Shown piece by piece: positions 36,804 through 44,783 of a stretch of DNA of 64,000 nucleotides (positions are counted from its first letter, which is position 1; each line of letters begins with the position of its first letter). Under the pieces are notes generated by a model. It saw only the letters and a program-made list of their open reading frames with translations, searched no databases and was not told the origin of the DNA. A program made the translations under genes and the position numbers. Source of the stretch: Actinobacteria bacterium IMCC26207 (lineage in GTDB: Bacteria; Actinomycetota; Acidimicrobiia; Acidimicrobiales; Microtrichaceae); contig LCZK01000010.1 of the NCBI GenBank assembly GCA_001025035.1, positions 558,001 to 622,000 on the forward strand. Direction: 5' to 3'.

Positions 36804-37663
36804 GAGTTCGATGAAACTTCATGCTCGGGTCCAGCACCCACGGCCCACGGAATTTCGTCCGGGTCATAGTCAGGGTCATCATCCTCGGCAGGGGTTTGAT
36901 CACCCTTGGCCTTGTTCCTGGCGACCATCCGCAGCACCAGTGGGTATCCACAGAGGGCAATCAGAGCAAAGATCCACCACTGCATCATGTACGAGAAATT
37001 CTGCGATGGATCTTTCGTCTGCAGTTCAATAACTGCGGGACTGCCGTTGGCCTGAGTCGGAGTCTGGCCATCAAGTAGCACCCAGACCGGTTCGATACTG
37101 TAGGGAAGTTGCTCCTCGTAGCGATCAAGATCAACCCTCGATAACGCAGAGAGTTCTCCTTGTTTTGGATCGACAGATCCGAACGATCCACGTTGCTGAG
37201 TTAATTGAATATTGCCAGTGACTGATACCTGACCCGTTGGGGCCTCAGAACCAGGAAAAGGAGGCTGCTGAGCAGACGGCTCAAGGGGAATCCAGCCACG
37301 CACGATTGGAACCGCCGTACCATCAGCTTGAACCAGCGGGGTCATGACCCAAGCTCCTGGGGCGCCGCCACGTGAACGATTTAGGATTGCGACCTCGTGG
37401 GCCGAATCGTAAACCCCCGTCACCTCGACTCTTCGGTATCGAGCACTCTCCTTCACCGCTGCCGGTTTCATCTCCGAGTCCCCAATAACTGCAGTCAGCT
37501 CCACAGGTGCGGCGCGCGCAATTGTCTGAAGCTGCTCCGACTTTTGACGCTCCTCGAAATATCGGGATCTCTGCCAAAACCCTAAGCCAATCAGCGACAC
37601 CACGAGAGCTGCAATCAGCACATGGCTCAGCAACCAGAGTGGCTTTCGCAAAAACCTATACAT
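36800..37663 (-). CDS. SURF1 family cytochrome oxidase biogenesis protein
   Basis: 287 residues with the SURF1 plan: a first membrane span (LWLLSHVLIAALVVSLIGLG, ~9-28), the GFWQRSRYFEERQ motif, a periplasmic-side domain with ESARYRRVEVTGVYD and VRGWIPLE, and a second span (WWIFALIALCGYPLVLRMVA). SURF1 assists haem a insertion into cytochrome c oxidase. The tail (DEDDPDYDPDEIPWAVGAGPEHE type) is acidic. It implies an aerobic aa3-type oxidase elsewhere in the genome. Confidence 0.92.
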   Translation of the reverse strand: MYRFLRKPLWLLSHVLIAALVVSLIGLGFWQRSRYFEERQKSEQLQTIARAAPVELTAVIGDSEMKPAAVKESARYRRVEVTGVYDSAHEVAILNRSRGGAPGAWVMTPLVQADGTAVPIVRGWIPLEPSAQQPPFPGSEAPTGQVSVTGNIQLTQQRGSFGSVDPKQGELSALSRVDLDRYEEQLPYSIEPVWVLLDGQTPTQANGSPAVIELQTKDPSQNFSYMMQWWIFALIALCGYPLVLRMVARNKAKGDQTPAEDDDPDYDPDEIPWAVGAGPEHEVSSNS

Positions 37664-37740
37664 GCAGTGACCCTAGGCGGCGATCACTACATGCCGGTAG
37701 GCGGCTGAAAACTGGTGCAACCCCACACAGGAACGGCTCT

Positions 37741-39363
37741 TTAGTCGCTCGGAAGCACATGATCTGCAAACTGATCCCGAAGGTCCTTCTTTGAGAACTT
37801 TCCGACGCTAGTTTTTGGGATCTCATCGATGAACACGACTTCGTCTGGCAGCCACCAACTTGCCACTCGGCCGCTCAGGAACTCCAGAACCTCGGCTTGA
37901 GTCAAGGTCATCTCGGGCCGAATGACTACAGCGGCGAATGGTCGCTCGCCCCACTTGGGGTGCGGCAAGCCAATGACTGCTGCCTCAGCTACCGCTGGGT
38001 GAGCCATGATCTCATTCTCGAGCTCCACCGAAGAGATCCACTCCCCTCCGGACTTCACTACGTCTTTCGTGCGGTCCACAATGCGGACATACCCATCTGG
38101 GGTCATCACAGCAACGTCGCCTGTTCGCAACCAACCGTCCGGGGTGAATGAGTCGGCCGAGCGGTCATCGTTGTAGTAGCCCGACGCAATCCAAGGACCA
38201 GCAGCCTGCAGTTCCCCTCGGGTTGATCCATCCCAAGGAAGCTCCGCTCCAGTCTCTTGGTCGACAATTCGCAGTTCCACGCCGAGTACTGCCGGACCCT
38301 GTGAGGCACGGAGATCTGCCAGTTCATCCTCGGGAAGGTCTGCCAACCACGAGCGAGTAATTGCCACGGATGCAATCGGGCTGGTCTCAGTCATTCCCCA
38401 TGCCTGCAGGATGGGCAAACCGAGCTGTTCCCGATATGCCTCGGACAATGCTTTAGGTACCGCCGAACCACCACATGGAATTGTTCGTAGCGCGCTCGTA
38501 TCTCTGCCTTTGAGCTCGGGTAACACCCCCATCCAGATTGTCGGAACTCCTGCAGGAACAGTCACACGCTGCACAACGATCAGATCTGCCAACGCAGCGG
38601 GAGTCATGCGCGGCCCCGGCAAGACAAGGTTGGCGCCTGTGGCAACTCCTGCGTGTGCAAGCCCCCAAGCATTTGCATGGAACATGGGCACCACGGGCAT
38701 GACTGTGTCCGACTCGCAGACTCCAATGCTGTCTGCCTGCAGCACCGAGAGGGTATGCAGATAGGTGCTGCGATGGGTGTAGATCACGCCCTTTGGATTT
38801 CCCGTTGTGCCCGAGGTGTAACACATCGCAGCCGCGGCATTTTCATCACCGAGGAAGAACTCAGCAGGTTCAGCCGCACTCAGTAACTCCTCGTAATTCA
38901 ACACGCTGACACCCTCGGGGTTTGGGGCTTCGCCGCCATCATCCATGACTATGAGATGCCGTACGGTCCGAAAGCTTGGAAGTAACGGCGCGAGGAGGCC
39001 CAGAAGAGAACGGTCCACAAAGATCACATCGTCTTCTGCATGGTTGACGATGTAGGTGAGTTGTTCTGGGAACAGTCGGATGTTCAGCGTGTGCAGAACG
39101 CGCCCGCTGCACGGCGCGGCGAAATACAGCTCCAGATGTCGCGCTGAGTTCCAAGCAAAGGTTGCAACTCGAGCCTCTGGCGGAACCTCGAGCGAGTCGA
39201 GCACGCTCACCAGCTTTCGAGTTCGCTCCGCCCACTCGCCGTAGGTCCTCTGCTCAACTCCCGTGGCAGTTCCCGAGACGATCAGCTTGGAGGGGGTATA
39301 GCGCTCCGCTCGCTCAACAAAGTGGTTCAGCCTCAGCGGTCGGTCTTGCATGGTTCCTTGCAT
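37741..39363 (-). CDS. Acyl-CoA synthetase (AMP-binding, FadD-like)
   Basis: 540 residues activating a fatty or related acid to its CoA thioester through an adenylate. Motifs: AMP loop CYTSGTTGNPKGVIYTHRS, PMFHANAWGLAH, LQAWGMTETSP, GWLRTGDVAVMTPDGYVRIVDRTKD and the C-terminal Lys in PKTSVGKFSKK. ATG 39363 (MQGTMQDRPLRL) has GGGGAGAT upstream and matches relatives; a longer frame to 39612 would add 83 odd residues and run into the opposite gene. Chain-length class cannot be fixed; the medium/long-chain subgroup is most likely. Confidence 0.92.
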   Translation of the reverse strand: MQGTMQDRPLRLNHFVERAERYTPSKLIVSGTATGVEQRTYGEWAERTRKLVSVLDSLEVPPEARVATFAWNSARHLELYFAAPCSGRVLHTLNIRLFPEQLTYIVNHAEDDVIFVDRSLLGLLAPLLPSFRTVRHLIVMDDGGEAPNPEGVSVLNYEELLSAAEPAEFFLGDENAAAAMCYTSGTTGNPKGVIYTHRSTYLHTLSVLQADSIGVCESDTVMPVVPMFHANAWGLAHAGVATGANLVLPGPRMTPAALADLIVVQRVTVPAGVPTIWMGVLPELKGRDTSALRTIPCGGSAVPKALSEAYREQLGLPILQAWGMTETSPIASVAITRSWLADLPEDELADLRASQGPAVLGVELRIVDQETGAELPWDGSTRGELQAAGPWIASGYYNDDRSADSFTPDGWLRTGDVAVMTPDGYVRIVDRTKDVVKSGGEWISSVELENEIMAHPAVAEAAVIGLPHPKWGERPFAAVVIRPEMTLTQAEVLEFLSGRVASWWLPDEVVFIDEIPKTSVGKFSKKDLRDQFADHVLPSD

Positions 39364-39533
39364 CAGATCTCCCCTGGCCGCATAGTCCAGACATCGGGCG
39401 GCACTCAATGGTAGACAACCCAGCGGCAGGCCCTCATCTGTCGGGGTGCAAATGATGAGATTGCTAAATGACAGATAGGGTTCAGGAATCCGTATTCCCG
39501 CGGGCAGGGCCTTGACCCTCGCTGCTCCACCGT

Positions 39534-39602
39534 CTCTGACTCCGCTTCCTGACTGTGCCTCCTGACTGTGCCCATTGACTGATTGCCTCTTGACTGATTC
39601 CG
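39534..39602. repeat. Short imperfect direct repeats at the VTT gene start
   Basis: Five units of 13-15 bp built on TGACTG (e.g. TCCTGACTGTGCC twice, then TTGACTGATTGCC and TTGACTGATTCC) cover the start region of the plus-strand gene. Two TTG codons, the possible starts, lie in the last two copies. The rest of the 211-bp gap 39364-39574 shows nothing clear. Confidence 0.6.
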
Positions 39603-40333
39603 AACTGCCCAACGAACCGACTTCAGCAGATGCCGGCGCCCTAGAGGCCTCGTCCGATGAGCACCCCGTTCATCCCCGCTGGCTCCTGCCATTGCTCGGG
39701 ACTGGCATTGCGGTGCTGCTGGTCGCAGCCAATATTGGAAACGTTGTGTGGGTTCGCTGGAGCAACCCAGTCTCTGGCCACCCCCTCTGGCTACTCGCGC
39801 TGAATTCCTCTAACCGCTACCTGCTCATTACCTCGATCATCACGTCATGGCCGCCCTACGTAGCAATAGCCATGGCTCGACTACTAGCACCAGATCCGCT
39901 GTTTTACATTCTTGGTTACGCCTACCGAGGACGTGCACTTGGGTGGGCAAGAAACGTCTTTCCTGGCATGGATGGATTCTTCGATCAGTTCGAACAAGAC
40001 CGCAGCGGATTTAAGCGCATCCTTGATGTCGCAGTGCTCATCGCACCCAACAACCCAGTCTGTTTGCTTGCCGGTGTGGCAGCTATGCCGATCCGAAGGT
40101 TCCTGGCACTGAACCTGATCGGAACCCTCGGACGAATTGTCCTGATGCGCGGCCTGGGACTTCTCTTTGAGGATCAAATCCGGGATCTGCTTGATGTAGT
40201 TGCCCGCTACCAGCGCTGGCTGACCCTCGGGTCGCTTGCACTCGTCATCGGGTACTTGATCTATCAAACTGTCGGCAAACGCGGAATCGTCGGTGGCCTC
40301 GAGAACCTTGAAGAAGAACTCGGCGACGAGTAG
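39575..40333 (+). CDS. VTT-domain (SNARE-associated/DedA-like) membrane protein
   Basis: 252 residues: a ~33-residue acidic start, spans at about 36-60, 72-102, 145-172, 178-200 and 215-235, and the VTT signature region (IAPNNPVCLLAGVAAMPIRRFLALNLIGTLGRI) with the re-entrant-type proline motif. Relatives are lipid scramblases/flippases or uptake-related. Only TTG starts (39575 or 39590) are available in frame, without a ribosome site and inside a repeat, so the start is uncertain. It converges with dapB, 8 bp apart. Confidence 0.8.
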   Translation: MTDCLLTDSELPNEPTSADAGALEASSDEHPVHPRWLLPLLGTGIAVLLVAANIGNVVWVRWSNPVSGHPLWLLALNSSNRYLLITSIITSWPPYVAIAMARLLAPDPLFYILGYAYRGRALGWARNVFPGMDGFFDQFEQDRSGFKRILDVAVLIAPNNPVCLLAGVAAMPIRRFLALNLIGTLGRIVLMRGLGLLFEDQIRDLLDVVARYQRWLTLGSLALVIGYLIYQTVGKRGIVGGLENLEEELGDE

Positions 40334-40341
40334 TTCTCGTC

Positions 40342-41130
40342 TTACAAGTCGAGCAATGCATCTAGGCCGAGCGTCACCCCTGGCCTTGAGGCGACCTGCT
40401 TCACAGCCAAGAGCACTCCGGGCATGAAACTGCTGCGGTCTAATGAATCGTGGCGAATCGACAAGGTCTGTCCCGTGGTGCCAAGCAGGACTTCCTGATG
40501 AGCAACCAGACCGCGCATGCGCACCGAGTGCACTCGGATTCCCGAGGGTCCCTCTGCACCACGAGCACCTTCGATTACTTGTTGCTCCGTTGGGTCAGGT
40601 GTCCAGTCCGAGGATGCCTCTGCCATCTTTGCAACCGTCAACATGGCAGTGCCTGACGGCGAATCGATCTTGGACTCGTGGTGGAACTCAATGACTTCTG
40701 CGGAATCAAAGTAGGGCGCTGCAATGGCTGCAAAATGCATCATCAAGACGGCACCGATGGCAAAGTTCGGCGCGATCACACAATTTGAACTTGTAAATCC
40801 GTCCTCGAACCCAGCAAGTTCCTCAGCAGAGAAGCCCGTTGTCCCAACCACGGCGTGCACTCCGTGACTCGCTAGCCAACTCAGATTCTCAACAGATGCT
40901 GCACGGCTAGAGAAATCAACGACTACTTGAGCGCCAGTACGTTCAAAGGAAACGGCTTCTCCAGAGATCTTCAGATCCGACTCAATCCCGGTGACTGTTC
41001 TCAGGTCAATTCCCCGAAAATTGGGATCTACTGCCGCGACCAAATTCAATTCGGGATCTTCCAGCACAGCCTGACAGACGGTGGAACCCATGCGTCCGCC
41101 AGCTCCAAAAACTCCCACGTTGATACTCAT
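40342..41130 (-). CDS. dapB: 4-hydroxy-tetrahydrodipicolinate reductase
   Basis: 262 residues: nucleotide loop VGVFGAGGRMGSTVCQAV, VDFSSRAASVENL, GTTGFSAEEL and the catalytic EFHHESKIDSPSGTAM with His and Lys. It acts after DapA in diaminopimelate synthesis. There is no ribosome site; TAGAAT lies 6 nt before ATG 41130, so the transcript is probably leaderless. Confidence 0.96.
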   Translation of the reverse strand: MSINVGVFGAGGRMGSTVCQAVLEDPELNLVAAVDPNFRGIDLRTVTGIESDLKISGEAVSFERTGAQVVVDFSSRAASVENLSWLASHGVHAVVGTTGFSAEELAGFEDGFTSSNCVIAPNFAIGAVLMMHFAAIAAPYFDSAEVIEFHHESKIDSPSGTAMLTVAKMAEASSDWTPDPTEQQVIEGARGAEGPSGIRVHSVRMRGLVAHQEVLLGTTGQTLSIRHDSLDRSSFMPGVLLAVKQVASRPGVTLGLDALLDL

Positions 41131-41136
41131 GGATTC

Positions 41137-41142
41137 ATTCTA
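41137..41142 (-). promoter_or_regulatory. -10 box of a probably leaderless dapB transcript
   Basis: TAGAAT on the minus strand differs from TATAAT at one base and ends 6 nt before the dapB ATG (TAGAAT-GAATCC-ATG). Confidence 0.6.
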
Positions 41143-41172
41143 CGACTCAAGGGTGTGCCCATCGGCGAACAG

Positions 41173-42003
41173 TCAGTTACCTTCGAATAGGTCGCGGCGT
41201 GGCTCATCTAGATACTCGGGTTCGAGTCCCCGGTCAAAGGCACGAATGGCCTCGGGCAAGTTGTTGGTGAATCCAGCCATGAGTTGGTTCCGGTCCTCAA
41301 ACTCAATTGCCGCTGCGAGGCTCGAGATCTCTTGTTCCACCCAGAGTGACTGCTTGGTGGCTTCAAGGCCGTAGTGCGAGAACTTTGCCATGGCCTGTGC
41401 CATCTGAATTGCCTCGTCCAGCAACTCTTCATCTGGAACAACTCTTGACACCAGTCCCATGCGAAGTGCCTCGGCCGCATCAACACGCCGACCCGTCAGA
41501 AGTAAGTCATTGGAGTTTGCGCCCCCAATCAAGCGGGGCAGGATCCAACCTGCGCCCATCTCTGCCGAGGTCAACCCGTTGACGATTCCAGTTGCGTTGA
41601 ATTCAGCTGACTCAGATGCAATTCGCAGGTCCGCTCCCAGTGCAACGCACATCCCCCCACCAAAGGCGGGGCCGTTCACTGCTGCAATGACCGGCTGCGG
41701 AATAGATCGCAACCTTCGGGTGATCTGCGAATAGATGCTCATGGAACGAGTTGCGATCCGATGAACAGACAAGTTGTCAATGTTTGGGATGATTCCGTAG
41801 TCCTTCAGGTCGAGCCCCGAACAGAACGCTCGACCGGTTCCAGTCAGAATCACGATGCGAACAAGATTGTCGGCCCCAAGCTGAGCTAAAGCCTCATCTA
41901 GTTCAACTGCAAGGTCGATCGACAAAGCATTCAGTCGTTCGGGGCGGTTCAGACGCAGGACGCGGATTGATTCATCAATATGATCCACTGCTACAAGACC
42001 CAT
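41173..42003 (-). CDS. Enoyl-CoA hydratase/isomerase family protein
   Basis: A crotonase-fold protein of 276 residues. Oxyanion-hole regions are FCSGLDLKDYG and AAVNGPAFGGGMCVALGADLRIAS; the Glu expected for hydratases appears in GLTSAEMGAGWILPRLIG, and the other catalytic position is less clear. Substrate unknown; fatty-acid or side-chain beta-oxidation is likely given the nearby acyl-CoA synthetase. AGAGAGGG precedes the ATG. Confidence 0.88.
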   Translation of the reverse strand: MGLVAVDHIDESIRVLRLNRPERLNALSIDLAVELDEALAQLGADNLVRIVILTGTGRAFCSGLDLKDYGIIPNIDNLSVHRIATRSMSIYSQITRRLRSIPQPVIAAVNGPAFGGGMCVALGADLRIASESAEFNATGIVNGLTSAEMGAGWILPRLIGGANSNDLLLTGRRVDAAEALRMGLVSRVVPDEELLDEAIQMAQAMAKFSHYGLEATKQSLWVEQEISSLAAAIEFEDRNQLMAGFTNNLPEAIRAFDRGLEPEYLDEPRRDLFEGN

Positions 42004-42092
42004 CGGACCCTCTCTGACTGTTGTGCGAGTTCAGTGCCACCCAATTCCGGTGCTTGTTGTGGCCCATCTCGCCCTCACTAGGTTGAGCGTCG

Positions 42093-42098
42093 TACCGT
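42093..42098 (+). promoter_or_regulatory. Possible -10 box of a leaderless serB transcript
   Basis: TACCGT lies 7 nt before the serB ATG and only a C-run separates them, so there is no Shine-Dalgarno. Confidence 0.5.
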
Positions 42099-42105
42099 AG
42101 CCCCC

Positions 42106-43407
42106 ATGAACGCCAATCCCCTAGGTCCAGATTCCCCATCGGATGCCGTCGGCATTGGTGTCGAGCTCAGTTCCACAGAACTGCGCTTGGATGATGTGCT
42201 GCTTATTCGTGTCTCTGGACCCGATACGCCCGGGATCACAACTGAGCTCATGATTACGTTGAGCGAAGTTGATGCTCAGATCCAAGATCTTGAACAAGTG
42301 CTACTGCGCGGCCACCTGACCTTGGCTGCAGTCATTGATACACCCCTGCATCCCGACGCTCTTGTCCATGCTCTCGATCAGTTCGCACATCAGTTCAAGC
42401 TGCGTATTCATGTTGATTCGGTTCCCTCGGTGTCTACAGAAAAGGGTCCAGTAGAGGCAGTCACCGTGTTAGGCCACGAGCTTGAGACTGCGTTATCCCC
42501 CCAAGAACTCGGAGCTGTGGCAGCAGGGATCGCAGCCGCGGGCGGAAATATCGATCGAATTGTGCGGCTTGCCCGCTACCCCGTCTATGCCTACGAGTTT
42601 CGTGCATCTGGAGCAAAACCAGAGGTGCTTCGACGACTGCTTGGCGAAGTTGCAAGCGCACGCCGCCTAGATATTGCAGTCCAACCAGAAGGTATTGAGC
42701 GCCGCGCAAAGCGCCTAGTCGTCCTTGATGTTGATTCCACGCTGATTCAGGACGAGGTAATTGAACTCTTAGCAACCGAAGCAGGCTGCTTGGACCAGGT
42801 TCAAGAACTGACAGCGCAGGCAATGTCCGGGGAACTCGACTTTGAGTTGGCTCTGCGCCAACGAGTCATGCTGCTCAAAGGCCTCGATCAGTCTGCGCTG
42901 GATCGAGCGAAGGCCGCCATGCGGCTGACGCCCGGGGCACGAACTTTTGTGCGCACACTCAAGCGACTTGGTTACAGCGTTGGGATTGTCTCTGGTGGTT
43001 TCACGCACTTCACCGATGACTTAGCTTCCGAGTTGGACCTCGACCACGCCGAGGCGAACCAGCTTGAGATTCAAGATGGAAAGCTAACGGGGCAGGTGCT
43101 TGGCAAAGTGGTGGACCGTGCACGCAAGGCTGAACTACTCCGGCTGTTTGCTCAAGAAGAGGGCATTCCGGTTAGCCAAGCTGTGGCTGTGGGCGATGGG
43201 GCGAACGACCTAGACATGCTCGGCGCTGCTGGTCTCGGTATTGCCTTCAACGCCAAACCTGTGGTGCAGCTCGCTGCTGACACAACAGTGAACGTTCCTT
43301 ATTTAGATGCGATTCTGTTTATTCTGGGAGTCAGTCGCGATGAGGTCGAACGAGCGGATCTGGACTCAGAGGACCCGATAGGTAATCCCCATATCTCCCA
43401 AAGCTAA
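42106..43407 (+). CDS. serB: Phosphoserine phosphatase with N-terminal ACT domains
   Basis: 433 residues. The first ~195 contain two ACT-like units (LIRVSGPDTPGITTELM; VTVLGHELETALSPQELGAVAAGI) that usually bind serine or another amino acid. The HAD domain has the nucleophile Asp208/Asp210 (VVLDVDSTLIQDEVIELLA), VSGGFTHF, and AVGDGANDLDML for Mg. It makes serine from phosphoserine. It is on the plus strand and converges with the M16 peptidase with a 4-nt overlap. Confidence 0.95.
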   Translation: MNANPLGPDSPSDAVGIGVELSSTELRLDDVLLIRVSGPDTPGITTELMITLSEVDAQIQDLEQVLLRGHLTLAAVIDTPLHPDALVHALDQFAHQFKLRIHVDSVPSVSTEKGPVEAVTVLGHELETALSPQELGAVAAGIAAAGGNIDRIVRLARYPVYAYEFRASGAKPEVLRRLLGEVASARRLDIAVQPEGIERRAKRLVVLDVDSTLIQDEVIELLATEAGCLDQVQELTAQAMSGELDFELALRQRVMLLKGLDQSALDRAKAAMRLTPGARTFVRTLKRLGYSVGIVSGGFTHFTDDLASELDLDHAEANQLEIQDGKLTGQVLGKVVDRARKAELLRLFAQEEGIPVSQAVAVGDGANDLDMLGAAGLGIAFNAKPVVQLAADTTVNVPYLDAILFILGVSRDEVERADLDSEDPIGNPHISQS

Positions 43408-44732
43408 ACGAGATGCTCAAGGCCCTCGATAGCTGACCCCAACTGCCCATCGCCTGCGCCTTGCGAAGCGGGTCCAACTGCTGCCAAAACGGTTCCAGAG
43501 CCGAGCACCCGTTGAGCTGCAAGAAGCACCTGCTCTTGGGTAACGGAGTCTATCGAATTGAGATGCTCATCAAGGGGCGTCACGCTACCTCGCAGAGTCT
43601 CAGAGATCCCGAGTCGGGCGCCCCTTGCCCCAGAGTCTTCGATTCCTAGCAACACGCCGCCTCGGATCGATCGCTTTGCCCGAGACAACTCCTCGGCAGT
43701 TATACCAACGCCGCAGAGGTCCTCGACTAGCTCAGTCACCACTGCAATCAGTTGCGCAGCCTTGGAGGGACTTGTGGCGCACTGAACAGAGAGCGCACCA
43801 GCATCGCTGAACTGTGAAACTCCAGAAGAGATGGAGTAGGTCAGACCACGTTCTTCCCGAACTTGTTGAAACAGACGACTCGAGGGACCTGTTCCGAACA
43901 CGTGGTTCAACAGCGCTAGGGCAAACCTGTCGGTGTCGTTCACCCCACCGCATCTCCAGCCGAAAGCCAAGTGCACCAACTCCCCCGACCTGGTCTCTGT
44001 CAGCACAGACTCAACTTGCTCGTTGGGTGCAATCCGTTGCGGTGCACTGCCGGCACGATGCTCAGGAAACGCAGCCTCAACCGCAGCAACGAGTACCGAG
44101 TGATCGACATCCCCTGCGCCAGTTACAACCAGGTTGTGGCTCTGGTACCAATTCTCAAAGAAACCCGCGATCTGATCACGCCGGATTGTTTCTACGGTGC
44201 TGCTAGTCCCGAGCACCTCTCGTCCAAGGGGGTGGCCCGGAAAGAGTGATTCAAAGAGGCGAACACCCACTAGATCTTCTGGGTCATCCTCGGCCGCTGC
44301 AAGCTCTTCAAGGATGACTTCACGCTCACCCTCAACGTCATCTTCAGCTAAGCCAGGGTGTGACACAACGTCCAAAAGAACGTCGACAGCTAGATCAGAT
44401 TCGCTCGAAGGAACCCGCGCAAAGAACGCGGTGTATTCACTGGCCGTATAGGCGTTCATGTCCCCGCCAACACCATCGATTGCTATGGCGATATCGACGG
44501 CACTGCGACGAGCAGTCCCCTGAAACAGAAGATGCTCAAGGAAATGCGAAGCACCGGCTATCTCTACTGGCTCGTCCCTGCCACCGACGCCTACCCAGAC
44601 TGCAAAAGTGGCGGAGTGCGTGTGCGGCACAGAATCAGTAAGGACCCTGACACCGTTCGATAGAACTGTCTTTTCAACGTTCGCAGCGAGGAGCGAATTG
44701 TTCGCTCCTCGCTGCGTAAGTTCAGTACTCAT
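43404..44732 (-). CDS. M16 family zinc peptidase
   Basis: 442 residues of a pitrilysin/mitochondrial-processing-peptidase-like enzyme. The inverted zinc motif His63-x-x-Glu66-His67 (SHFLEHLLFQGT) and the distal Glu in GEREVILEELAAAEDD are present; the C-terminal half has the structural Arg-Tyr type motif (FGTGPSSRLFQQVREERGLTYSIS). Such genes commonly follow pnp in actinobacteria; the substrate is not known. It starts 51 bp after pnp and overlaps serB at the 3' ends by 4 nt. Confidence 0.93.
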   Translation of the reverse strand: MSTELTQRGANNSLLAANVEKTVLSNGVRVLTDSVPHTHSATFAVWVGVGGRDEPVEIAGASHFLEHLLFQGTARRSAVDIAIAIDGVGGDMNAYTASEYTAFFARVPSSESDLAVDVLLDVVSHPGLAEDDVEGEREVILEELAAAEDDPEDLVGVRLFESLFPGHPLGREVLGTSSTVETIRRDQIAGFFENWYQSHNLVVTGAGDVDHSVLVAAVEAAFPEHRAGSAPQRIAPNEQVESVLTETRSGELVHLAFGWRCGGVNDTDRFALALLNHVFGTGPSSRLFQQVREERGLTYSISSGVSQFSDAGALSVQCATSPSKAAQLIAVVTELVEDLCGVGITAEELSRAKRSIRGGVLLGIEDSGARGARLGISETLRGSVTPLDEHLNSIDSVTQEQVLLAAQRVLGSGTVLAAVGPASQGAGDGQLGSAIEGLEHLV

Positions 44733-44783
44733 CAGCTAATCCCGAATAATCGAACGAGAAAAGCTGCGTTGAGATTTTAGGAC

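Noticed and set aside
39364-39612. N-terminal extension of the acyl-CoA synthetase by 83 residues
   Set aside because: Extra residues do not fit the family, overlap the opposite-strand VTT gene, and a good ribosome site precedes ATG 39363.
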